Positions 12,635 through 20,394 of a stretch of DNA of 20,463 bases are shown one piece after another; the first letter of the stretch is position 1; every line of letters starts with the position of its first letter. The notes below the pieces were generated by a model that saw only the letters and a program-made list of their open reading frames with translations, was not told the origin of the DNA and did not search any database. The stretch covers positions 1 through 20,463 of the forward strand of contig DASYAN010000067.1 of the NCBI GenBank assembly GCA_036501345.1. Reading direction: 5' to 3'. The position numbers were made by a program, and so were the translations under genes. Source of the DNA: DASYAN01 sp036501345. Lineage in GTDB: Bacteria; Chloroflexota; Ktedonobacteria; Ktedonobacterales; Ktedonobacteraceae.

Positions 12635-14979
12635 TAGGCCGCTGCCCCAACGGCGGCAACGGCTCCACTGCCAACTGTCCCAGCCTGGGCAATAGCCTTA
12701 GCTGCTCCTGATCCCATTATGGCTGGTACCTTTATCACAGCCATGAGTATGATAATGCGCGGAAGTTGTATGAGTAGAGTAGAGAGGATGCCTAATGTAT
12801 CAATGGGAAGTTGCGGGATAGCAGGCAGCAGTAATGGCATCGTAGTGAGAACAAAGAGCTGGGCTGCTTGGACAAAGAGGATTGTACAGAAGCCTTTAAA
12901 CCATTGGCTTACTACCTTTTGCCCGACTCCTCCGGGCAAGCCCCAACAGCCAAACACCACAGGAGCTGTCAGAATGTAGTAGTTGACCAAGGCAACTCTG
13001 ACAAAGACCTGGATAGCCAAATTGATTGAGAGAAGCAGCACAACAAACTCTCCAATGTCCCTGAAAGCTTTTACCGCGTCTGTTATGCCCTTGGCAAGTT
13101 TTACAAACCCGCCAACAAAAGGAAGAAAGCCCAGAGTATCTGTGAGGAGCTTGTCTTCGAGAATCCCCATAAAATCGTTCATAGAGCATCCCCATCGGCT
13201 GATGGGTGTGACAATACCTCGAAATGATGATGTATCACCCTGCTCACCATCAAGAGTGTAGGTCAGATTGGTCCCATTCAGCTTGATATCAGGGTAGCCT
13301 ATTGAGCCATGCAAAGTGACCACAGCATGGCTCACCAGATTGGATAATCCGACAAGCATAGTTGTCAGTTGGTAACTCACACCCACTGCCACAATACTCA
13401 GCAGCACACGCGCCAACATTTCCATGGTTGCTACTCGGCCAAAGGTCCACGATGCCCACAATAACTGATAGCCAATCAAGATCAATGTAGGTCCGACCAA
13501 CATATACCCAAGTGCCAGGGTCAGTGTAGAGAGGCCCTCAAGATTTGCTTGCGCGTGCGTCTCATCGGCATAAGTCACAGCAAGATGATCGGGATACTTT
13601 TCACTCCCCGTTGTACCTATATCACCGGACAACCAATCGTTTTGGAGCACTGGTTCATTGACCCCACCATTATTCGGCAGGTCCGAACAAGGAAACACCC
13701 AATTGGAATTGTTTGCGTAGCATCCTACCTCATACATAGGTGGATAAGCCCAGTTATATTGAGTATCCCCACCACCACCACCTGGGCCTCCCCCCGTGTT
13801 CTCTTGGTCAGTTGTTGTCGTGCTACCTGCTATCTCCTCCGGACTCCCTGTAAAAGGATTAGCAAAGGTACCTGTCTCATCTGTCATAGCGAGGTAGATA
13901 TGATCACCATTTGGACATACCCAACGGTTATCGCAAGTAGGCATATCATTTGAAGCACCCGTCTGTATGCTGCCATTATTGCCATTGAGACTTAAATTGC
14001 CATTTGCCTCCTCAAAGGAACCGCTTGGATAGTAGGACGTAGGATTGTAGAAGTAGCCTGTCTGTTGTGATCCATTCATGATGGGATTACAAGCAAATTT
14101 ATCATAGGGCAACCCTCCACAGTTCGCACTCGCAGGAGGAGTGCCTTGACCGATACATGCATTGTTGAAACAGATGAGATCATCACCACCGATGAGATCA
14201 TGAATCTGAGCACCGTCTTGCTCTGACCTATTGTCACTGAAACATGTGCTATTACTGGTACATGTCTGTTGATTGTCAGCAGTGCTGCTAGAAGCTGCAG
14301 GCGCCGCAAAGTTTGGCAGTAGACCGCTAAGAACGCTAGAAGCAGCCGGTGTACTTTGCACTCCAGTGCTAGAAGCTGTGGCCGGACCAAAGTTTATGCC
14401 CCTGGCCTTATTGAGCTGTGTCTGCTGATCAGCAAGATGAGTATTTTGAACACATGTGATATCTCGATTGCCCCATTGGAAATCACTATCGTTCCAACAG
14501 AAATCCCCGACAGCTGTCTGATAATGGTTCGAACAATCGCTACTGAGTGAATACTGGTAAACGCCCCACACATCTGGTGTTGCCGCTACACCATAACAGT
14601 CGGTGACAAGACAACTGGCCGATGGGGTGGCCACATCTTGTCGAGATTTAGAGGCAGAGCGGTGAAGCGTTGTTGCTGATGAGTGGATGGCTGCCCAAGC
14701 AAATGGTTGCTGGCTAACGAGAGAGAGAATACAGAGACTGGAAAAGAGCACGACTAAAGCTAAAGCAATAAAAGGAATGCGACGCTTTTTGCTCTTTTTC
14801 TTTGGAAGCCCTGCAGAATGGTTTGCATTCTGCAGTGGTCGTGGAGGACAGCTTGGACTAGGCAGAGAGTTAGGAACTGGCATTTCTTGCTCTGTATTTC
14901 GCTCTCTCGATAGAGGGCTCAAAATATCTTCCGTGTTAGCTACCAATTTTCGTAGGTAGCCCTTAGTCGTCTCTTTCAT
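12622..14979 (-). CDS. TrbL/VirB6-like type IV secretion membrane protein with Cys-rich outer segment
   Basis: 785 residues. Residues 1-68 are polar and end in a strongly basic run (60-67), then a hydrophobic anchor or signal (about 69-90). Residues 95-465 are hydrophilic, Ser/Asn/Gly-rich and hold 15 cysteines (123 to 431), with a poly-Gly stretch near 397-404. The last 300 residues carry about six membrane helices (from about 481) and the conserved-looking block 'VVFGCWGLPGGVGQKVVSQWFKGFC', followed by hydrophobic helices, as in TrbL/VirB6-type channel proteins of conjugation and type IV secretion. VirB6/TrbL proteins form part of the inner-membrane translocation channel. The Cys-rich outer insert is unusual for the family and could be a disulfide-stabilised surface domain. 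The start at 14979 is supported by AAGGGGGAAAG. An iteron promoter module lies about 105 bp upstream. No VirB4, VirD4 or relaxase gene is in the window. Confidence 0.7.
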   Translation of the reverse strand: MKETTKGYLRKLVANTEDILSPLSRERNTEQEMPVPNSLPSPSCPPRPLQNANHSAGLPKKKSKKRRIPFIALALVVLFSSLCILSLVSQQPFAWAAIHSSATTLHRSASKSRQDVATPSASCLVTDCYGVAATPDVWGVYQYSLSSDCSNHYQTAVGDFCWNDSDFQWGNRDITCVQNTHLADQQTQLNKARGINFGPATASSTGVQSTPAASSVLSGLLPNFAAPAASSSTADNQQTCTSNSTCFSDNRSEQDGAQIHDLIGGDDLICFNNACIGQGTPPASANCGGLPYDKFACNPIMNGSQQTGYFYNPTSYYPSGSFEEANGNLSLNGNNGSIQTGASNDMPTCDNRWVCPNGDHIYLAMTDETGTFANPFTGSPEEIAGSTTTTDQENTGGGPGGGGGDTQYNWAYPPMYEVGCYANNSNWVFPCSDLPNNGGVNEPVLQNDWLSGDIGTTGSEKYPDHLAVTYADETHAQANLEGLSTLTLALGYMLVGPTLILIGYQLLWASWTFGRVATMEMLARVLLSIVAVGVSYQLTTMLVGLSNLVSHAVVTLHGSIGYPDIKLNGTNLTYTLDGEQGDTSSFRGIVTPISRWGCSMNDFMGILEDKLLTDTLGFLPFVGGFVKLAKGITDAVKAFRDIGEFVVLLLSINLAIQVFVRVALVNYYILTAPVVFGCWGLPGGVGQKVVSQWFKGFCTILFVQAAQLFVLTTMPLLLPAIPQLPIDTLGILSTLLIQLPRIIILMAVIKVPAIMGSGAAKAIAQAGTVGSGAVAAVGAAAYQIV

Positions 14980-15286
14980 TACTCTTTCCCCCTTGCAAGG
15001 ATAACCTCATGTTTCGCTAAGTGCTTTCGTGCTAAATTAACTCAATGGCAAGCACGATACCTCCATTCACACCAGTTAGGGTTAGTGTAACCTATAGATC
15101 TGTTTTTTTACTAGCAAAAAGAGGGACACCTCTGCGGCACATTTGCGACACTTTTAGGACATTTTTGTGCCGTGTCACCCCTCACACTATGGTCGCACTT
15201 GTTAGGGAGAGAGGAAAGTGAGCACCTGGCAAGACTCAAACACAGGAGTATCAGAAACTGCTGGTACGAGATCCTATGCAATGTTG
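14980..15286. other. Intergenic region with iteron module between the TrbL-like and giant genes
   Basis: This 307-bp gap contains promoter module copy 3 (15084-15166), a leader of about 100 nt for the TrbL-like gene, and upstream DNA related to that of copy 4 (AGAGGAA plus GCAC..GGC in both). No terminator with a T-run was found after the giant gene's stop at 15287. A + strand frame beginning at 15218 runs into the giant gene and is not believed. Confidence 0.5.
15084..15166 (-). promoter_or_regulatory. Iteron promoter module, copy 3 (TrbL-like gene)
   Basis: Four 11-bp units: GGGACACCTCT (15123), GCGGCACATTT (15134), GCGACACTTTT (15145) and AGGACATTTTT (15156). On the - strand they are followed by TTTTTGCTAGT and then TACACT (15084-15089) preceded by AGGT, 33 bp from the array. 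The start codon is at 14979. Confidence 0.7.
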
Positions 15287-18200
15287 CTATACCGCCAAGA
15301 CTTTCTTGAGCAGCTTTACAAATTCACCCTCAGCATCCCTAAGACCCTTATTGGCCGCGTTGATACCCTGCTGAATCCACATAAGCGCAAGCTTCTCGAC
15401 CAAATCCCTTTTCCACCACTCTTTTTGCTTCTCATCCCATAGTTCTAATGCTTCCAATCTTTCGCGTTTTGCAAAAGCCAATTTAAAAATTTCTTGTTCA
15501 TTTTTATAGTATTCACTGGTCATTTGGAGGGCTGCTTCTCGATACTTCTTTTGGAGAGCGGGATCAGTTACTGATGCAAGCAAGCTTTCCATTCGGTTAA
15601 TAACCTGCTGATATTGATCTCCTGCTACTTCTACTGCTGCCTGTGCCAACTCTCCATCACTCTTCTTGATTATCTCTTTGGAATCGAATGGGTTCTTGTC
15701 CTTGGATGTGTCAACCTTGGCTTTCTCCTCTGTCTTGGGCTCAGACCAAGACAAGGGATTTTCAATGATGTGGATGTCATCGAGTAGCTTCTTTGCATTA
15801 TCTGACGAGGTATCCAGATAGAGAGCTTTTTCAGCAAGTTCTAAATTGCTGAATCTGAATTCTTGCATCCATTTTGCTGCAGGTAAAGCCCCCTCGAGCA
15901 GTTCTGGTATGCCTTGTCTCTCCGCTTCACTCAGCGCATCGCGTAAGTACGTCACCCAATGATATTCATCGTTTTGCCTTTTACTGGCAAGGCCGTTGTC
16001 AGAGGGTAGAGGACAATCCACCTGCTTCAATTTCCGTATATACTCGCTTGCGCCTGGAATATGGTTACCATTCTCTTCTTTGCCTGAGATGTTCCCATCT
16101 TTAGCGGCAGCTATGGCCTGTTCAAGATACCACTGATTGGTATAGTAGGGATGGATGTTCGGGTTCGTCCTGAACTCTGTTGCGATGCTTGCGACATAGT
16201 GTTCGACGTTTTGTCGTTCTATTTGATCGGCGAAGTCTTGTTTATTTTTATAGAGGTTATACTCTCGCAGGAGCTCTAATCCATTGGGCGCAGCGTTCTT
16301 GACCGGAGATGCTGGGCCTGCCGGGCCTCGTTTCGGATCTTCAAGGAGTTGGAAAGACACCATTGTGTCTAAGTGGTTGGCTGCACGGATCTCATCACGA
16401 AGCTCTTGCTTCTTCTTGCTACTGCTATGTTTTACCAGAGCATACTTCTCAGGACTAGCATGAGACTTCCACACGCGTGTGGCCGAGAGTGGATTGGTTT
16501 TATGGATAGCTTGTATGCGATCTTTCACCTCATTCTCATAACCCCGTCTTGCCCCAAGCATTTCTGCAGCACTCTTAGTACAATGTGCCACCCATTTGGG
16601 AGTCAGAGCATTTCTTTCTGCCTTTTTCTTTTTTCTCAATTTCTCCAGGTTCAGTCTATTTTTTGGTGGTCTCTCCAGTTCATTCTTAGTCACATTTGAT
16701 TGGTATGCTTCAACTCCCTCATGATTTTGTAGAGATCCAAGAGCCTCGTTTATTTTATTTTCATCATAGGATTTAATAGACTGCTTGAGCCATTCTATGC
16801 CATTTTCAACATGCTTTCTTTTCTTCTTTTTCAAGGCGGCTGTGGCATCCAGGAGCTTTTGATCAAAGATGTCAGCAGAACCAGCTGCTAGTAAATTGAC
16901 CTGGGATAACTCCCCGGGCCCCTTGAATTGGAGCGAGAGGCCATTTTCTTCATCCCACTTACTTTCGGTCCAGTCAAAATCATCCATTGAGTACTCCTGA
17001 CCATTGGGAAGAATGAGCATGCGTCTATCCAGATCGAGCCTCCACATACGCCGCTTCTGCTCTTCACTCCAGCCAGGACCCTGTCTCCGTGCAAGTGCTT
17101 GTGCATGGTTGATAACCGGATTGGGCATTGTCTCAATGGTAAACTTGAACTCGACTTCTATCGGGCTATTTTGATTATTATGATTTTCGACAATCTTAAT
17201 CGTTCCAGCAGCTTCCATCGGGATTCTTTCTACCTTTGTGTATTCTGCTTGTGTCCACACGCCACCACCCGGTTTCGCAATTCTGCCATCTTGTTTTTTC
17301 AGATCGATGATCGTAAGCACGGCTTCCCTTCTCCCTCCACCAGCAAAACGGTTACCAGCGACTTCTAAGGTATATTCATAATTTTCTGACTTAAAGTATC
17401 GTTTCGCGAGTCTTTTTGTATAGATAGACTCGACCTCCAAGGCTTTGGCTTCGCGAGTGACGATATTTGTCTCTATCTTGACGATGTCTGGTCTGTATGT
17501 GGCGTGGGTCTCACCTGGATGAAGGGTAGCTGATTCGGGAGGGCCCCAGTCATTAACTTCTCTCACGCTCATCCAGATAGCTTCATCACCGATGGTAAAC
17601 TTTCCTGCGTATGGATCGATGAAGAGATGCCCCCGCAAGCCCTTTTTGAGTCCTTCCTCATCTTGATCAGCGAAGTCATCTTTGATCTTTTGAAGATGCT
17701 CGATAGCTTGGTCAGCATCGCCCGTGATGTCTTGTTCCATATGGATGGCATTTCGCTTGAGCGCTTCTGCGACTGCCCTTTCAGTATTCATAACGTTTGT
17801 CAAAGCCTGCTGAAAGTTAACTCGGCCATACGCTACTGCCGTTCTACATACTCTTTCTGCCATTTTAAGGGCCCCTATATTTGCTTGTCCATTAAGAATA
17901 GCTTGTTCAATTGCTTGCGCAGCTTGAGATTGAGCCCCTTCCCGCTCAATTAGACCTGTTACAGCTGGCACTACTCCTCCGACAGGTGTACCTTTTAGAG
18001 TCCGCTCAAGTGCTCTTTGTTGAGCTACAAGGTTTCGTAGACGGCGTAAATCTGGATTAGCTAGATTTGTAATAGCTGTTTCAGTAGCATTCTCTCTCAA
18101 TAAAGCTGCTGACACTTTCAGTAATTCATTTCTTATATTGGTTAGTGCTACATCTACATCCCTTGATGCTTGTATCTCAAAAACTATAGCACTGTTTTTA

Positions 18201-19777
18201 GCTATTTCAGCTATTTCTATCTCATTTGCAAGTCTTGCAAGATTGTCTACCTGTTCAGGAGTAATTGGGGTAACAGCAGCAATATTCATAATATTTTGCA
18301 TTTCCCCAATTTTAACATTTATATCTGAAAGAGAATTTTGTATGGTTTTTTCATTTAATTTAACCAAATTGGTATTTTCAACTATTTGTTTCTCCCATTG
18401 TTCAATGTTCTTGCAATGATTTAACACATCTTTAGCTGATTTATCACTTATAGTAGGATTATTATATATTTCATATGCTTTGGCTATTCGGGCCCGTACT
18501 TCAGCATCTCGGGCCCGTGTTTCAGCGTCTCGGGCCCGTGTTTCAGCATCTCGGGCCCGCACTTCAGCTCCTAGGGCCAGTACCCCAGCATTCGCAACTT
18601 CTGTAGATATATTTCCAATAATTACATTATCTGCTCCTGTTGTGGTTCCTGTTATGATTCTGTCTGCAATGCCTTTATATAAATTATTTCCAATTGGAAA
18701 TGCTATAGATCTATTTGTAGCATTTGTAGTTCTGTTTTGAGCATTAATAACTCTATTTGCAAATGGTACGACCATTCCATTAACAGCAGCTAGTCGTGCT
18801 GCAGCATCTGCGGCTGCATAGGCTCGTTTTTGGGCTTGGCTAATATATGCAGCAATTTTTGCTTCAGTCTTTTGTCGGTGTTTTTCAACATGTTCGAGTA
18901 CCTTCTCAAGTTCTGTGGCTCGTTCTTCGGCTTGCTTACTATAGTTTTTCACCCAGCCTGCTTTATGGAGCCGCAATGCGTATACTCTCTGTCCTATGTT
19001 ATTGGGCACGCGATCTTGTATATAAACAGAATGCTCTAAGCTTTCTCGATCTCGTTTTTGAGAGTGTGCTAATTGGAATTGGGCCAGTGCAGCTTGTGTC
19101 TCAAATTCCGTTGCAGTTCCGTCCACTGCAGCTCTTTCACCCAATTTTGCTTTTAACGTATCTAAGGAATGCTGCACTTCTTTAAATTCTGGTTTGTCCG
19201 TTATTTTTAATTTCTCGAGATCTTTAAGAGTATTCCAATAATACAAAGCGATAGCTTGATTGATGAGACTCATGCGGAAATCTCGTTTATTTGCCGCTTT
19301 TTCTTTATCTGCTCCATAATCTTTGAAATTATCGCTGAAAGGATACTCCTGGAATGCTTCATACAGTTCCGCCGCATTATCACCGAGTTTGAGGATGTCA
19401 TGAATAATGTTTCCAGCTTCCTTTTGCCATTCGATTTTACTTTGCTTGAGTCCTTCAGCGTATTTTTCAATTTCATGCCTGTATTCCTCTTCAGATAACA
19501 CATGTTTTCGCATTGCAGGGCCATCTGGGCGTGTGAGGATGGTATCGGCGATATCATGGCCGATACCAGTGAAGAATTCTCCAGTGCCTTTAACTACGCC
19601 CTCGCGTATCTCTCTGAGCTTCCCTGGGTCATCAGGAAGTTTTGGAAGACGATTTCTTGCTAACCTTCTTCTTGCTTGGTCTCTTCTTAATCTTTCTAAT
19701 TCATCCCTTGCGTTTCTATGTACAGCATCCCCGACTGGTCCTGGGATGATTACAGGTTCTCTTCCGTCGCCAACCAT
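15287..19777 (-). CDS. Giant soluble helix-rich protein (1496 aa), function unknown
   Basis: I do not recognise a family. No signal peptide or membrane helix is visible; only four cysteines (455, 644, 1066, 1255). Residues 1-70 are Arg/Pro-rich. About 95-710 look mainly helical and Ala/Glu/Arg-rich, with coiled-coil character and four tandem heptads AE(V/T)RARD at 404-431. About 715-960 has strand-like alternation and Gly/Trp/Pro turns ('DPYAGKFTIGDEAIWM', 'NRFAGGGRREAVLTIIDL', 'LDRRMLILPNGQEYSMDDFDW') and may be a globular beta domain. From about 970 to the end it is again helical and Lys/Glu-rich. The start is supported by AAGGAG 9 nt upstream. It shares its promoter type with the TrbL-like, pilin-like and NB-ARC genes, so it could be a substrate, scaffold or filament of that apparatus; this is inference. 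The segment around residues 430-580 is much more AT-rich than the rest of the gene. Confidence 0.75.
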   Translation of the reverse strand: MVGDGREPVIIPGPVGDAVHRNARDELERLRRDQARRRLARNRLPKLPDDPGKLREIREGVVKGTGEFFTGIGHDIADTILTRPDGPAMRKHVLSEEEYRHEIEKYAEGLKQSKIEWQKEAGNIIHDILKLGDNAAELYEAFQEYPFSDNFKDYGADKEKAANKRDFRMSLINQAIALYYWNTLKDLEKLKITDKPEFKEVQHSLDTLKAKLGERAAVDGTATEFETQAALAQFQLAHSQKRDRESLEHSVYIQDRVPNNIGQRVYALRLHKAGWVKNYSKQAEERATELEKVLEHVEKHRQKTEAKIAAYISQAQKRAYAAADAAARLAAVNGMVVPFANRVINAQNRTTNATNRSIAFPIGNNLYKGIADRIITGTTTGADNVIIGNISTEVANAGVLALGAEVRARDAETRARDAETRARDAEVRARIAKAYEIYNNPTISDKSAKDVLNHCKNIEQWEKQIVENTNLVKLNEKTIQNSLSDINVKIGEMQNIMNIAAVTPITPEQVDNLARLANEIEIAEIAKNSAIVFEIQASRDVDVALTNIRNELLKVSAALLRENATETAITNLANPDLRRLRNLVAQQRALERTLKGTPVGGVVPAVTGLIEREGAQSQAAQAIEQAILNGQANIGALKMAERVCRTAVAYGRVNFQQALTNVMNTERAVAEALKRNAIHMEQDITGDADQAIEHLQKIKDDFADQDEEGLKKGLRGHLFIDPYAGKFTIGDEAIWMSVREVNDWGPPESATLHPGETHATYRPDIVKIETNIVTREAKALEVESIYTKRLAKRYFKSENYEYTLEVAGNRFAGGGRREAVLTIIDLKKQDGRIAKPGGGVWTQAEYTKVERIPMEAAGTIKIVENHNNQNSPIEVEFKFTIETMPNPVINHAQALARRQGPGWSEEQKRRMWRLDLDRRMLILPNGQEYSMDDFDWTESKWDEENGLSLQFKGPGELSQVNLLAAGSADIFDQKLLDATAALKKKKRKHVENGIEWLKQSIKSYDENKINEALGSLQNHEGVEAYQSNVTKNELERPPKNRLNLEKLRKKKKAERNALTPKWVAHCTKSAAEMLGARRGYENEVKDRIQAIHKTNPLSATRVWKSHASPEKYALVKHSSSKKKQELRDEIRAANHLDTMVSFQLLEDPKRGPAGPASPVKNAAPNGLELLREYNLYKNKQDFADQIERQNVEHYVASIATEFRTNPNIHPYYTNQWYLEQAIAAAKDGNISGKEENGNHIPGASEYIRKLKQVDCPLPSDNGLASKRQNDEYHWVTYLRDALSEAERQGIPELLEGALPAAKWMQEFRFSNLELAEKALYLDTSSDNAKKLLDDIHIIENPLSWSEPKTEEKAKVDTSKDKNPFDSKEIIKKSDGELAQAAVEVAGDQYQQVINRMESLLASVTDPALQKKYREAALQMTSEYYKNEQEIFKLAFAKRERLEALELWDEKQKEWWKRDLVEKLALMWIQQGINAANKGLRDAEGEFVKLLKKVLAV
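18489..18572 (-). repeat. Four tandem 21-bp repeats inside the giant gene
   Basis: Units at 18489, 18510, 18531 and 18552, each beginning CGGGCCCG (itself an 8-bp palindrome) and differing at few positions; a fifth degenerate unit follows at 18573-18593. They encode the heptad AE(V/T)RARD four times (residues 404-431). The 7-residue period suits a coiled coil and the near-identity at DNA level points to recent slippage expansion. Confidence 0.85.
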
Positions 19778-19855
19778 GCTCTATTGCTCCTTATTGGCTT
19801 ACAAATTATTGATATCAAAAATGTTTTCGCATTATCTTTGAAGATTTGAACATCT

Positions 19856-19891
19856 ATGTGTATGCTTATAAGCGTGTGTAAGTATACACAT
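19856..19891. repeat. Imperfect 36-bp inverted repeat in the giant gene's leader
   Basis: ATGTGTAT (19856-19863) pairs with ATACACAT (19884-19891); after one mismatch, CTTA pairs with TAAG, giving a 12-bp-paired stem around a 10-nt loop. The left part also contains the palindrome GCTTATAAGC (19864-19873). It lies between the predicted -10 and the start codon, so it could be an RNA hairpin or an operator. Confidence 0.5.
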
Positions 19892-19994
19892 GCCTACAAG
19901 AGTTGATAGCTTCGGAAGGCCTCTTGCTTGATCTTCTGCTCTTTCTGTGAATAGGATGCTCAACCGGGAATGCACTTGCAGCCATCTATACTTA

Positions 19995-20066
19995 AGTGTA
20001 ACCAATGAATGCGATTTTATGCTAGCAAAAAGTGCGACACCTTTGCGGCACTTGTGCGACATTTTT
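19995..20066 (-). promoter_or_regulatory. Iteron promoter module, copy 4 (giant gene)
   Basis: Three 11-bp units: GCGACACCTTT (20034), GCGGCACTTGT (20045) and GCGACATTTTT (20056). On the - strand they are followed by CTTTTTGCTAGC and then TACACT (19995-20000) preceded by TTGGT, 33 bp from the array. The start codon is at 19777, leaving a leader of about 210 nt. Confidence 0.7.
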
Positions 20067-20207
20067 GTTCACGCTACAAGTGCACTACAGTGGCACATGT
20101 TGAGAGACAGAGGAAGGAATGCACAGGGCCATGCTCAAAAAGTTAGAGCGAAGCGATGTGAGAGTGAAGTTGAGCGGCCACCTTATCTTGGTTTCTTGGC
20201 AGAAACC

Positions 20208-20236
20208 TTGACAATGGGTGACTCAAATTTTATACT
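20208..20236 (+). promoter_or_regulatory. Consensus sigma70-type promoter for the right-edge gene
   Basis: TTGACA (20208-20213), an exact 17-bp spacer, then TATACT (20231-20236): 6/6 and 5/6 to consensus, pointing right. The start site would be near 20243, giving a leader of about 150 nt to the ATG at 20395. This contrasts with the module promoters, which have no -35. Confidence 0.6.
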
Positions 20237-20269
20237 GTACTGGCAGTAAAGTTTGTGCACACCTGCCCT

Positions 20270-20293
20270 TCAACACGTGGTGGAACGTGTTGA
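20270..20293 (+). promoter_or_regulatory. 9-bp inverted repeat in the leader of the right-edge gene
   Basis: CAACACGT and ACGTGTTG flank a 6-nt loop, with one more T-A pair outside, about 27 nt after the predicted start site. There is no T-run after it, so an operator or a leader hairpin is more likely than an intrinsic terminator. Confidence 0.4.
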
Positions 20294-20394
20294 TTTCTGC
20301 TTGCACATTTTACTATGTATTATACAAATTCAAGAGCTGACAAGGCTCCATGATTAAACTAGCGGACAACGGACAAGGAGATTTGTGAATCGTT

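Larger units (their letters stand above)
19778..20394. other. Divergent intergenic region at the right edge
   Basis: This 617-bp gap contains, from left to right, the leader of the giant gene with an imperfect 36-bp inverted repeat (19856-19891), promoter module copy 4 (19995-20066), a stretch of about 140 bp without recognised content except similarity to the copy 3 flank, and a rightward consensus promoter (20208-20236) with a downstream 9-bp hairpin. No gene is seen. Confidence 0.55.

Noticed and set aside
18138..18419. + strand hydrophobic frame inside the giant gene
   Set aside because: Antisense of the AT-rich helical part; the hydrophobic composition follows from reading AT-rich codons on the other strand.
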